Shown here piece by piece: positions 9,365 to 17,804 of a DNA stretch of 64,000 nt (the stretch's first letter is position 1; the number at the start of each line of letters is the position of its first letter). The notes beneath the pieces are model-generated. The model was not told the origin of the DNA. It saw only the letters and a program-made list of their open reading frames with translations, and searched no databases. This stretch comes from Candidatus Accumulibacter propinquus (lineage in GTDB: Bacteria; Pseudomonadota; Gammaproteobacteria; Burkholderiales; Rhodocyclaceae): the NCBI GenBank assembly GCA_016714935.1, contig JADKBU010000009.1:1-64000 (forward strand). The letters run 5' to 3'. A program made the translations under genes and the position numbers.

Positions 9365-12300
9365 ACGAGCCGGAGTTGGCGGCGCTGATCGCCAGACAGT
9401 CGCCCGAGCAGGTGGTCGACGCGCTGCTGGCCTTGCCGCTGGAGGCCCGCCGCGCGCTGGCACCGATTGCCGCCGAACTGTTGAAGGCGGTCGACAGCGG
9501 ACGCCTGCTGAACGCATGGACGGGGCTGCTGCCCGGTTTACCGACGACGCGCACCGGCAATCTCGGACGCCGCTGGAACGAGCACCACGCCAAGCTCGCA
9601 CTGGCGGTGCTCACGCTGTGTCCGATCGACAAGGCGCGGCGTGTGCGCTGGCTCGGCCTGCGCGACGCGGACGCGCTGCTGCGGCGGGTATTCGTCGCCC
9701 GCGACCCGGCCTGGCGCGACGCCTGGCTGCGTCACCGGCTGCGCGACGAATTTCCCGGCGTCGGGTGGAACTTCGTCCGCGGCCTGGTGCGTGACGGACT
9801 CTGCGCACGCCCCGAGGAAGAAGGCTACGTGCGGTTGATGGTTGGTGGACTCAATCCGGGATGGTTCCGCAACGGCGAGAGCCATTTGCCGGTCAGTGCC
9901 CGACTGCTGGCCGACCCCGGTCTGCTCGAAGTGGAAGTCTGGCGACTGTTCGAAACCGATACCGCCGCTTTCAGCGACGCCTGGCTGCGCAACAACCCGC
10001 GGCGACCCGAGAACTACGAAAGCTGGAGCGACGCCTTGCTGCGCCTTGCCGACGCGGGCCGGCTCGACCGCCAGCGCCTGCTCGACGCGAGCCTGTCCGG
10101 ATTGTGGAAGAGCACCAGCAGCAACGTCCTTTCCGGCTATCACCAACTGCATCTGCGGCTGGCGCCGACGGCTGCAGAACTCGATGCGCGCGAAGCGCAG
10201 TACCGGGACCTGCTCAGCCATCGCACCGGTCATGTCGTTGGCTTTGCCCTTCGGCAACTGGCGTCGATCGCCCGCCGCCGGCCACTGGCGGCAACGCCGA
10301 CGTTGACCACCATGCTGCCCTTGTTCAGCCTGCCGGCCAAGGCGCACGCCCTGGCCGCGCTGAAGCTGGTCGGCCGGATCATGCAGCAGGCCGGCCAGGA
10401 GGGGCGCGAGGCTGCGATCACCGACGCCGCGCACGCGGTATTGTTCGAGGCCTTGCGGCATCGTGAGAGCGAGGTCCAGGAGGCCGCGGCGCAACTCCTG
10501 GCGGCCGGTGCCGACGCCTGGGACGCCGCTCAGGTTTCGCAATGGCTGCGCGTCGACGGCGAGATTTCTGCGCATGCCCGCGCGCAACTCGCCAACCTCA
10601 GCGGTGCGGCGGCCGTGCCTGTCGCCGCCGCGTCGTCGGCGGGGAGTGAGGCGGCCGGCGCCGCCGAGCGGCAATGGCAGCTCCGGTTGCAGGCCGTGCC
10701 GGTGCGCCTGCAGACCCTCGGCGGGCTGGCCGGAACGGTCGATTTCTCGTCGCCGCCGCCGCCGTTGGCCTTTGCCCTGGGCGAACTGCCGATCCTGGCG
10801 ACGTGCGAGCCCTTGCTGCCGATCGCCGGCGTTGATGAACTGATCGACTGCGTGGCGCACGCGATCGAGCGCGTGGCCTCGGTCGACGAGGTCGAACGTC
10901 TGGTCGATGGCATTGGCCGTCTGTTCGACGAGCGGCCCGCCGATTTTGCCGCTCGCACGCAGGCGCTGATTCAGCGCATCCATACCGGTGCCGCCGCCGA
11001 CGCGCGCGGCCTGGTGCTGCCGGGGGCGCCCAACGGCCTGCGCGATCTGGTACTGACCTGGCTGGAGGGCGGACTGCGGCACACCGCCTATCCCTTCTAC
11101 TGGCGTGTCCGCGGACCGGTGCGATTCATCGATCAGCGCCTGCGCGAACTGGCCCGACATCTCGACCGGCACGGTGCGCTGGCGCCACTGGCGACCCCCA
11201 CGCATAGCCACGGCTGGCTCGATGCGCGCACGCTGGTGCGGCGTCTGGCGGTCTACGAGCAGGAGAAGCGGCGGCCGCTACGTCATGATCTGCTGCAGGC
11301 GCTGTTGCGCCTGGCGCCGGACGGCCGTGCCGAAGCGCTGGGCGTGGCCCGGGAACTGCGTGGCGCCTGGGCTCCGGCGCTGTGCTGGGCGCTCGGCGGC
11401 GAGGCTGGTCCGCAGCGGAAGGAGCGGGCGCAGGCGGCGCTGTGGGTCGCGGCGGGGCGCGCCCGCTGCCCTGGCGGCGACCTCGGCCTGGCGCTGGAAC
11501 CACTCGGATTGAAGGTCTCCTGGCCGGATGTGCTGCGTCCCGCGAGTTATCGCTGGCAAGCCACGACGCGCACGCTGCGTCACCAGCGTCGCGAGAGTAC
11601 CTTGCCCTGCCTGGATCTCGAGGTCCTGCCGGTGTACGCGGGCGAACCGCTGCGGCCGACGCCGGCCTGGGGGGCGGCGGCCAGGCTGCGTCAGGGCTTG
11701 CGCGGCCTGGGTGCGCTCGTGCGCCGGCTGCGGCGGGTCATGCCGGCGCTGGCGTTGCGCAGCCTCGATCCGAGCCTGGTGTTGCCGACCTGCCTGCCGC
11801 ACGAAGCGGCGGCGCACCACTCGCTGTCTGTCGGCCATGCCGCGCCCTGGATGCTCGAATGGAGCCGCATCCTCTGGCCGCTGAACAGCGAGGCCTTTCT
11901 GGCGCAGGGCGCGCAGCGGATGGTCGAACGCCTCGACCTCGCCGCCGCCGCCGGCGAGCCCCTGCACGCCTATCTGGAGCCGCTGTTCGAGAGCGAGCGA
12001 CCGTGGTCGGAACTCGGCATGCTGGTGTTGTGGCTGGGCATGGCCGGTCGTGACGGTGACCTGCGTGGCCTGGCGACGGATTTGTTGATTGCCGGGATCG
12101 AAGACGGCCGCGCGCATCCCGGCGAATTGGCCGCCGTTCTCCGCAAACTGGCTGTCGGCGGCTGGCTGAAAGGCCACCGTCTGGTCCAGACGCTGGCCGA
12201 AGTCGCGCGCGTGTCGCCACTGCATGCCTGGGCCGTGGCCAGCGTCATCGAAGCGGCTCTGGAGGTGTTCCTCGGCCAGAGCAGCCGCGCCAACGCGGCC

Positions 12301-12525
12301 CTCGAACTGCTGCTGGAGTTGTTGCTGGCCCTGCACTGCGGCCCGGCCGAAGCGACGGCGCAACGCCTGCTCGCGGTCAGCAGCGGCAAGGCCGGAGTCG
12401 CCGCCGGGCGCATCGGCGCCCGGCTCGGTCAGCCGACGCTGGCACGTTCGCCGGCGGCCTTGCATCCGGCCTGGGAGGCACGGATATGCCGTATCGAGCG
12501 CTGGGCGAACTGCGCGGAAGCCTGA
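9361..12525 (+). CDS. Large DUF6493-like protein coupled to SWIM protein
   Basis: 1054 residues from the ATG at 9361, which overlaps the stop of the SWIM gene; the frame is open upstream, but the overlap and the reading MNEPELAALIARQSPEQVV favour this start. It is rich in Leu, Ala, Arg and Trp, appears largely alpha-helical with HEAT-like stretches (about 300–410), and has no signal peptide or membrane segment, so a cytoplasmic scaffold is likely. It resembles the DUF6493 family that accompanies SWIM zinc-finger proteins in actinobacteria and proteobacteria. The family has no assigned biochemical activity, and I see no catalytic motif. The tight coupling implies stoichiometric production with the SWIM protein. 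Confidence 0.72.
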   Translation: MNEPELAALIARQSPEQVVDALLALPLEARRALAPIAAELLKAVDSGRLLNAWTGLLPGLPTTRTGNLGRRWNEHHAKLALAVLTLCPIDKARRVRWLGLRDADALLRRVFVARDPAWRDAWLRHRLRDEFPGVGWNFVRGLVRDGLCARPEEEGYVRLMVGGLNPGWFRNGESHLPVSARLLADPGLLEVEVWRLFETDTAAFSDAWLRNNPRRPENYESWSDALLRLADAGRLDRQRLLDASLSGLWKSTSSNVLSGYHQLHLRLAPTAAELDAREAQYRDLLSHRTGHVVGFALRQLASIARRRPLAATPTLTTMLPLFSLPAKAHALAALKLVGRIMQQAGQEGREAAITDAAHAVLFEALRHRESEVQEAAAQLLAAGADAWDAAQVSQWLRVDGEISAHARAQLANLSGAAAVPVAAASSAGSEAAGAAERQWQLRLQAVPVRLQTLGGLAGTVDFSSPPPPLAFALGELPILATCEPLLPIAGVDELIDCVAHAIERVASVDEVERLVDGIGRLFDERPADFAARTQALIQRIHTGAAADARGLVLPGAPNGLRDLVLTWLEGGLRHTAYPFYWRVRGPVRFIDQRLRELARHLDRHGALAPLATPTHSHGWLDARTLVRRLAVYEQEKRRPLRHDLLQALLRLAPDGRAEALGVARELRGAWAPALCWALGGEAGPQRKERAQAALWVAAGRARCPGGDLGLALEPLGLKVSWPDVLRPASYRWQATTRTLRHQRRESTLPCLDLEVLPVYAGEPLRPTPAWGAAARLRQGLRGLGALVRRLRRVMPALALRSLDPSLVLPTCLPHEAAAHHSLSVGHAAPWMLEWSRILWPLNSEAFLAQGAQRMVERLDLAAAAGEPLHAYLEPLFESERPWSELGMLVLWLGMAGRDGDLRGLATDLLIAGIEDGRAHPGELAAVLRKLAVGGWLKGHRLVQTLAEVARVSPLHAWAVASVIEAALEVFLGQSSRANAALELLLELLLALHCGPAEATAQRLLAVSSGKAGVAAGRIGARLGQPTLARSPAALHPAWEARICRIERWANCAEA

Positions 12526-12582
12526 GCGTGCGGTAGGGAAGCGGAGCCGCCCGCTGCCGCCTCCGGTGGAACCTGCAATGCC

Positions 12583-13536
12583 TTATTCGGCAAGCGCCGT
12601 GGCGAGGGTGTGCGCGTTCTGGCGCATCATGCCCAGGTAACTGTCTGCCGGACTGCCGCGCTTCGACAGGGAGTCGGAGTACAGCGTGCCGCCGATGCGC
12701 GCGCCCGATTCACGGCTGATGCGCTCGAGCAGGCGCGGGTCGGCGATATTCTCGATGAACATCGCCTTGATCCTTTCCTGTCGGATTTGCCGGATCAGGG
12801 CGCCGATGTCGCCGGCCGAAGGTTCGGCGTCGGTGCTGATGCCGACCGGCGCGATGAAGCGGATGCCGTAGGCGCGGCCGAAGTAGGCGAAGGCATCATG
12901 CGAGGTGACGACCTTGCGCTTCTCCGCCGGCAGGGCGCCGAAGGTGGCGCGCAATTGGCTGTCCAGGGCGCCAATTTCCTTGTTCAGACGGGCTGCGTTG
13001 GCCTGGTATAACGACCGGTTGTCGGGGTCGGCGTCGCCGAGTGCGGCGGTGATGTTGTCGACGTAGCGACGCGCATTGGCCAGATCCTGCCAGGCGTGCG
13101 GGTCGAGGTCGCCGGTGTGATCGTGCGACGCGTGCTTGCCGGGCTGCGGGCGTGCCTGCCGCAGCGTATTGACTCCCTGGCTGGCGACGACCAGCTTGCC
13201 GCGATAGCCGGAAGACTTCACCAGGCGGTCGATCCAGCCTTCAAAACCGAGTCCGTTGACCACCACCAGTCGAGCGCGTGAAAGTGTTTTGGCGTCGCTC
13301 GGGGTCGGCTGGTAAACGTGCGCGTCGGCACCGGGGCCGACCAGCGTGTAGACCTGCACACGCTCGCCACCGATCTGCTGCGTGAGGTCGCCGAGAATGC
13401 TGAAGCTGGCGACCACCGCCAGCGCTTCGGCAGCCGCAGCCTGGCCGGCCATACCGGCGGCGGCGATGGCCAGCAGCGTGCTCGCCGCCAGCCGGCGCAG
13501 GATGTTCCGGAAAGTGTCGTGCAGCGTCTTGCGCAT
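12583..13536 (-). CDS. Metal ABC transporter substrate-binding protein (ZnuA-like)
   Basis: 317 residues from the ATG at 13536, which has GGAGG six bases upstream; longer readings of the frame lack support. A basic N-region and hydrophobic core ending in GQAAAAEA form a signal peptide. The mature protein fits the cluster A-I (TroA/ZnuA) family: PGADAHVYQPTPSDAK supplies the first metal His, a short His-rich loop (KHASHDHTGDLDPHAW) the second, TSHDAFAYFGRAYG the third, and the DSLS region near the C-terminus the acidic ligand. It captures Zn(II), or possibly Mn(II), in the periplasm for the permease and ATPase encoded just upstream. It is the last gene of the three-gene importer operon, 16 bp after the permease. 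Confidence 0.93.
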   Translation of the reverse strand: MRKTLHDTFRNILRRLAASTLLAIAAAGMAGQAAAAEALAVVASFSILGDLTQQIGGERVQVYTLVGPGADAHVYQPTPSDAKTLSRARLVVVNGLGFEGWIDRLVKSSGYRGKLVVASQGVNTLRQARPQPGKHASHDHTGDLDPHAWQDLANARRYVDNITAALGDADPDNRSLYQANAARLNKEIGALDSQLRATFGALPAEKRKVVTSHDAFAYFGRAYGIRFIAPVGISTDAEPSAGDIGALIRQIRQERIKAMFIENIADPRLLERISRESGARIGGTLYSDSLSKRGSPADSYLGMMRQNAHTLATALAE

Positions 13537-13552
13537 GGTCTTCCTCCAGGGT

Positions 13553-14434
13553 TCAGCGTTCGAAATGCCAGTTCGACCGCCAACGGCTGGCCAGCGGTCC
13601 GAGCGGTCCGATCGCCAGCGACAGCAGGTACGCGCCACCAAGCGTCAGCACGATCGCCGGGCCGGCCGGCAGATTGGCGTAGTACGACAGCAGCAGGCCG
13701 ATCAGTGAGCCGCCGAAGGCGATGACCACGGCGATCAGCAGCAGCGGACCGAGGTTGCACACCCACAGGCGCGCGGCCGCCGCCGGCAGGATCATGATTC
13801 CCACCGCCATCAGCGTGCCGAGCGCATGGAAGCCGGCGACCAGGTTGAGCACCAGCAGCACCATGAAGCCATAGTGCGCCACCGGCGCGAGGCGGCTGAT
13901 TCTTGCCAGGAACAGCGGGTCGCAGGCTTCGAGCGCGAACAGGCGCAGGCCGAGGGCGAGGGCGACGACCGACAGCGAGGCGAAGCCGGCGAGCAGCAGC
14001 AGCGCCGCGTCGTCAAGCGCGAGCACGCTGCCGAACAGCACATGCAGCAAATCGACGCTGCTGCCGCGCAGCGAGATGATCAGCACGCCGGCCGAGAGCG
14101 AGAGCAGATAGAAGGTGGCCAGGCTGGCGTCCTCCTTGATCACCGTATTGCGGGCCACGCCGCCCGCCAGAACCGCCACCGCCAGGCCGGCGACCAGGCC
14201 GCCGAAAGTCATTGCCGGCAGCGACAGACCGGCGATCAGATAACCGACCGCCGCGCCCGGCAGGATCGCATGTGACATGGCATCGCCGGCGAGGCTCATG
14301 CGGCGCAACATCAGGAAGACCCCGACCGGCGTCGCGCCGAGTGACAGCGCCAGACAGCCGGCCAGAGCCCGACGCATGAAGCCGAACTCGATGAACGGTG
14401 AGAGCAGCGGCAGTGACGACAGCATCTCGCTCAT
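13553..14434 (-). CDS. Metal ABC transporter permease (ZnuB-like)
   Basis: 293 residues with eight or nine hydrophobic segments, in the ABC-3 permease family that transports zinc, manganese or iron. Typical features are LRRMSLAGDAMSHAILPGAAVGY near residue 45–65, the cytoplasmic coupling region, and the intramembrane glycines of GFHALGTLMAVGIMILPAA. The start overlaps the ATPase stop by 4 bp (ATGA), and the substrate-binding protein follows 16 bp later, so all three are coexpressed. Metal specificity cannot be read from this subunit. Zinc is preferred because of the His-rich loop in the binding protein and the Fur-family-sized palindrome upstream. Confidence 0.92.
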   Translation of the reverse strand: MSEMLSSLPLLSPFIEFGFMRRALAGCLALSLGATPVGVFLMLRRMSLAGDAMSHAILPGAAVGYLIAGLSLPAMTFGGLVAGLAVAVLAGGVARNTVIKEDASLATFYLLSLSAGVLIISLRGSSVDLLHVLFGSVLALDDAALLLLAGFASLSVVALALGLRLFALEACDPLFLARISRLAPVAHYGFMVLLVLNLVAGFHALGTLMAVGIMILPAAAARLWVCNLGPLLLIAVVIAFGGSLIGLLLSYYANLPAGPAIVLTLGGAYLLSLAIGPLGPLASRWRSNWHFER

Positions 14435-15210
14435 GCGCCCTCCCGATCGGAGCGGCAGACCGCGGCGTGGGGATCGTCACCGCGACCTTCGACGATCGCG
14501 CGAACGTGCTCCAGGTTGGTGTCGCTGAGTACGCCGGCGGTGTCGCCACGGGCGATGACTTCGCGCGCCAGCAGCAGCGTTTCGGGGTATTCCTGGCGCA
14601 CGTGTTCGAGGTCGTGCAGGACGGCGATCACCGTCCGGCCTTGCGTGTGCCATTGCCTGACCAGCGCCGCCAGATCGCGGACGCTGGCGGCGTCGATCGC
14701 CCCGTAGGGTTCGTCGAGCAGCACCAGCGGTGCATCCTGGAGCATGACCCGCGCGAAGAGCGCACGCTGCAACTGGCCACCCGAAAGCGAGCCGATCGGA
14801 CGCGTCTCCAGTCCACTCAGGCCGACATCGTCGATGGCCTGCGCGATGCGCTGCCGGCGCGCGCGGTTCAGTCCGGCAAAAGCGCCCATCTCGCGCCACA
14901 GGCCCATGGCCACGAAGTCATGGACGATGATCGGGAAACTGATGTCGAGCGTTGCCTGCTGGGTCAGGTAGGCGATCTGCCGGCGGTGCACGCCGTGCAG
15001 TTCGATGCGGCCCTGCAGCGGACGCAACTCGCCGGCGATGCCCTTGAGGAGCGTCGACTTGCCGGCACCGTTCGGGCCGACCACGGCCAACAGGCTGCCG
15101 GCCGCCACTTCGCCGCGCAGGTGGTGCACCGCCGGGTGGCGGTTGTAACCCAGCGTCAGGTTGTCAAAACGCACGACTGCCGGTGCGCGCACAGCGGCTG
15201 GCCGGGGCAT
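14431..15210 (-). CDS. Metal ABC transporter ATP-binding protein (ZnuC-like)
   Basis: About 259 residues from the ATG at 15210 (MPRPAAVRAP); a longer form from 15255 is possible but overlaps a small upstream frame. All ABC ATPase motifs are visible: Walker A VVGPNGAGKST, Q-loop AYLTQQ, signature SLSGGQLQRA, Walker B PLVLLDEPYGAIDA and the H-loop VLHDLEH. It energises the import of zinc or a related metal through the permease encoded immediately downstream. This is the first well-supported gene of the operon. The C-terminal tail (GRGDDPHAAVCRSD) contains a His and Cys that might touch metal, but that is speculation. Confidence 0.92.
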   Translation of the reverse strand: MPRPAAVRAPAVVRFDNLTLGYNRHPAVHHLRGEVAAGSLLAVVGPNGAGKSTLLKGIAGELRPLQGRIELHGVHRRQIAYLTQQATLDISFPIIVHDFVAMGLWREMGAFAGLNRARRQRIAQAIDDVGLSGLETRPIGSLSGGQLQRALFARVMLQDAPLVLLDEPYGAIDAASVRDLAALVRQWHTQGRTVIAVLHDLEHVRQEYPETLLLAREVIARGDTAGVLSDTNLEHVRAIVEGRGDDPHAAVCRSDREGA

Positions 15211-15224
15211 GGGCAATCGAGCGT

Positions 15225-15368
15225 TCAATCGAGAGCCCAGAGCACGGTGGTCCACAGCAGCAGCAGCGCGCCCGCGGCCCAGAGCAGCCGCGCGGCAGCG
15301 CTGGCGCAGAGCACCGGATTGGCCTGTGGGTTCCTGGCGGAATGGCGCGGCGGGACGACTGAAGGCAT
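15225..15368 (-). CDS. Possible small membrane protein at head of metal importer operon
   Basis: A 47-residue open frame from ATG 15368 to TGA 15225, on the same strand as the importer and ending 14 bp before its ATPase. It reads MPSVVPPRHSARNPQ and then a single strongly hydrophobic helix (ARLLWAAGALLLLWTTVLWA), which would be a typical one-pass small membrane protein. There is no good Shine-Dalgarno before the ATG, and the frame is open for a long way upstream in shadow of phoX, so chance is a real possibility. If real, it could be an accessory subunit of the importer. Confidence 0.3.
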   Translation of the reverse strand: MPSVVPPRHSARNPQANPVLCASAAARLLWAAGALLLLWTTVLWALD

Positions 15369-15441
15369 CGGGTTATCGGCGAGCGCAGTGGGCGGTGGGG
15401 TCGATGAAGAGCGCGGATCTTGCCTCGTTCGCCATCCAAAT

Positions 15442-15454
15442 GCAACACTGTTGC
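15442..15454. promoter_or_regulatory. Palindromic candidate operator (Zur/Fur-family size) between znu-like operon and phoX
   Basis: GCAACA-C-TGTTGC is a perfect 6-1-6 inverted repeat inside an A/T-flanked stretch (AAAT left, GAAAT right). It lies about 75–230 bp upstream of the metal importer genes and about 180 bp upstream of the PhoX-type gene, in the only sizeable gap between the divergent units. Zur and Fur sites are usually partial palindromes of this kind. Assignment to Zur is inference from the adjacent transporter. Confidence 0.4.
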
Positions 15455-15632
15455 GAAATGTGGCGGGATTTCCGGCACTCCCGGCAGCATCCCGTCCGAC
15501 CAGGAGCGCTGGAGTCGTCGGTGGCCGCAGCACACTCGGCACGGACTTCCCCAACCGGGCCGCGGCGTCGCCATCACAACGCTTCCCTGCGCGATAATCC
15601 ACCCTTCCGCCCACGAGAAAACAACGCCGGTC

Positions 15633-17546
15633 ATGCCCGACGATCCGATCAGCAACGACAGCACGAACCCGCACTTCGAGCAACTTCTGGTCGCGTCTTC
15701 GACGCTGTCGGCGAGGCGTCGTCGCCTCCTGCAACTGGGACTCGGCAGCGCGGCCCTGCCGTTCCTGGGGCTGCCGCTGCGGGTTGCGGCGAGTGCTCAG
15801 CCCGGCATGCGCTTCCAGCCTCTGGCGGCGTCGAGTGAAGACCGTGTGCGCGTCCCCGAGGGCTACCGCGTGCAGATGCTCTACGCCTGGGGTGACCCGG
15901 TTTCGGACGCTCCGGGCTTCCGGGGCGATGCCGGCAACAGTGCCGCGGAACAGGCCGAGCAGGCCGGAATGCATCACGATGGCATGCATTTCTTTCCCTT
16001 CGTCAGGCACGGCCAGCCGTCGTCCACGCACGGCCTGTTGTGTGTCAACCACGAATACACCGACGAGGGCCTGCTGCACCCGGATGGGATGGCCGACTGG
16101 AGTCATGCCAAGATGCTCAAGTCGCAGCATGCGCACGGTGTTTCGGTGATCGAAGTCGAACTTGCAGGGAGCGGCAGGGACCTCGCCTGGCGGGTGCTGC
16201 GGCCTTCGGCATACGCGCGGCGGATTACCGCGCGCACGCCGATGCGCATCGACGGTCCGGCGGCCGGCGCAGCCGCCATGCGCACCCGTGATGACCGCCG
16301 CGGCAATGTCGTTTTCGGTACGCTCGCCAATTGCGCGATGGGTGTAACCCCCTGGGGCACCTACCTGAGCTGTGAGGAGCATTTCAACGCCTGTTTCAAA
16401 GGGCTCGACCAGCCGACCGCGGCGCAGAAGCGTTATGGCCTGCGTGAGCGGGGCGCCGGAATGCGCTGGCACGAGCATGACCGCCGCTTCGACGTGGCCA
16501 GCGAGCCGAACGAGGCCAATCGTTTCGGCTGGGTGGTCGAGATCGACCCGTGGAACCCCGCCAGCGTCCCGGTCAAGCACACGGCGCTTGGGCGTTTCAA
16601 GCACGAAGGGGCGATGCTCACGCTGGCCGGCGATGGCCGGGTGGTGGTCTACATGGGTGACGACGAGGCCTTCGAATACCTCTACAAGTATGTCTCCCGG
16701 GATCGATTCGACGCGAGCAGGGCCGGCGGCAGCCTGCTCGCCATCGGGACCCTGCACGTCGCCCGTTTTGGCGCCGACGGTCGGGGTCACTGGATTGCGC
16801 TGCAACACGGGCAGAACGGCCTTACCGAGGCCAATGGCTTTGCCGACCAGGCCGATATCCTGATCCGCACCCGTCAGGCGGCCGATCTCGTCGGGGCGAC
16901 GAAGATGGATCGTCCGGAATGGCTGGCGGTCCATCCCGGAAGCGGCGAGGTTTATTGCAGCTTGACCAACAACCGTCAGCGGGTCGACGTCGACGCTGCC
17001 AATCCGCGCCGGGGGAATGTTTTCGGGCACATCATCCGCTGGCGCGAGGAGGGGGGTGACGCGGCTGCCGGCAGCTTCGGCTGGGACATCTTCGTTCTCG
17101 GTGGGGACCCGCAGCACGCCGACCCGGAGAAGCGGGGCAACAGCCGCGGCGACGCCTTCGGCAGCCCGGATGGACTGTGGTTCGACCGTGACGGCCGCTT
17201 GTGGATCGCCACCGACGTTTCCGGCAGTGCCATGCATCGTGGCGACTACGCGCGCCTCGGCAACAACCAGTTGCTGGTCGCCGATGTGGTCAGCGGCGAA
17301 GTCAGGCGTTTTCTCACCGGGCCCAAGGGCTGCGAGATCGCCGGGCCGACCGCAACGCCGGACGGTCGCAACCTGTTCATCAATGTGCAGCATCCGGGCG
17401 AGCTGCCCGGCGGCCGCTCCGACCCGACCAGGCCGCTGGCTGGATCGGGTTGGCCGGCGAGCCAGTTTGCCAATGTCACCGGCGGTCGACCACGCTCGGC
17501 GACGATCGTCGTCAGACGCGACGATGGCGGCATTGTCGGCGTTTGA
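15633..17546 (+). CDS. phoX: PhoX-family (DUF839) phosphatase, Tat-exported
   Basis: 637 residues from the ATG at 15633; upstream codons of the open frame look non-coding. The N-terminus has an unusually long n-region and then SARRRRLLQLGLGSAALPFLG, a twin-arginine leader. The mature part matches PhoX/DUF839 proteins, with HTHGLLCVNHEYTDE-like, TPWGTYLSCEEHFN, EIDPWNP, RFKHEGA, GDDEAFEYLYKYVS and SPDGLWFDRDGRLWIATD blocks; PhoX enzymes hydrolyse phosphate esters in the periplasm using calcium and iron. The cysteine after LS in LSCEEHFN is the position expected for an iron ligand. It probably exports through the Tat translocase encoded at 39873–41541. Some DUF839 relatives are not proven phosphatases, so substrate is inferred. 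Phosphate control (a Pho box) was not found. Confidence 0.88.
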   Translation: MPDDPISNDSTNPHFEQLLVASSTLSARRRRLLQLGLGSAALPFLGLPLRVAASAQPGMRFQPLAASSEDRVRVPEGYRVQMLYAWGDPVSDAPGFRGDAGNSAAEQAEQAGMHHDGMHFFPFVRHGQPSSTHGLLCVNHEYTDEGLLHPDGMADWSHAKMLKSQHAHGVSVIEVELAGSGRDLAWRVLRPSAYARRITARTPMRIDGPAAGAAAMRTRDDRRGNVVFGTLANCAMGVTPWGTYLSCEEHFNACFKGLDQPTAAQKRYGLRERGAGMRWHEHDRRFDVASEPNEANRFGWVVEIDPWNPASVPVKHTALGRFKHEGAMLTLAGDGRVVVYMGDDEAFEYLYKYVSRDRFDASRAGGSLLAIGTLHVARFGADGRGHWIALQHGQNGLTEANGFADQADILIRTRQAADLVGATKMDRPEWLAVHPGSGEVYCSLTNNRQRVDVDAANPRRGNVFGHIIRWREEGGDAAAGSFGWDIFVLGGDPQHADPEKRGNSRGDAFGSPDGLWFDRDGRLWIATDVSGSAMHRGDYARLGNNQLLVADVVSGEVRRFLTGPKGCEIAGPTATPDGRNLFINVQHPGELPGGRSDPTRPLAGSGWPASQFANVTGGRPRSATIVVRRDDGGIVGV

Positions 17547-17597
17547 GTCGGGCTCGGCGTAGCGTCTGACCCTGGCGGGCAGCGGCGCGCGCCGGTT

Positions 17598-17804
17598 TCA
17601 GTTGGGTGGCGGGGCCGGTGGCGGTGTGTCGTCCACCGCCACCTCGTGTCGACAGGCCTGGCGCAGGAAAGACAGTTGCCGACGGTAGTTCCGGCAGCCG
17701 AGGCAGATCAGCAGATGCAGGCGCAGTGACCAGCGCCGGCCGCCGGAGAGATCATGATCCATCTCCTCCGACATCAGTTTGACGGCTTCCCTGCAGTTCA
17801 TCAT
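17598..17804 (-). CDS. Short zinc-finger anti-sigma factor
   Basis: 68 residues from ATG 17804, whose first codons overlap the sigma-factor stop (ATGATG). It has the zf-HC2 signature of zinc anti-sigma proteins: a first Cys in MMNCREAV and then LRLHLLICLGC giving H-x3-C-x2-C. There is no membrane helix, so it is a soluble regulator that would bind and hold the ECF sigma factor encoded just upstream and release it on a redox or metal signal. The proline-rich tail (DDTPPPAPPPN) is unstructured. Soluble short zinc anti-sigma proteins of this type are common in betaproteobacteria. Confidence 0.85.
   Translation of the reverse strand: MMNCREAVKLMSEEMDHDLSGGRRWSLRLHLLICLGCRNYRRQLSFLRQACRHEVAVDDTPPPAPPPN

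Noticed and set aside
9538..11211. Long minus-strand frame inside the DUF6493-like gene
   Set aside because: Composition is Gln/Arg/Gly rich as expected for an antisense shadow, and the plus-strand gene overlaps its neighbour properly.
15225..17393. A 722-codon open frame antisense to the PhoX-type gene
   Set aside because: It is a mirror of a high-GC coding gene with third-position bias; its translation has no family features. Only the last 47 codons, beyond the phoX start, were kept as a doubtful small protein.
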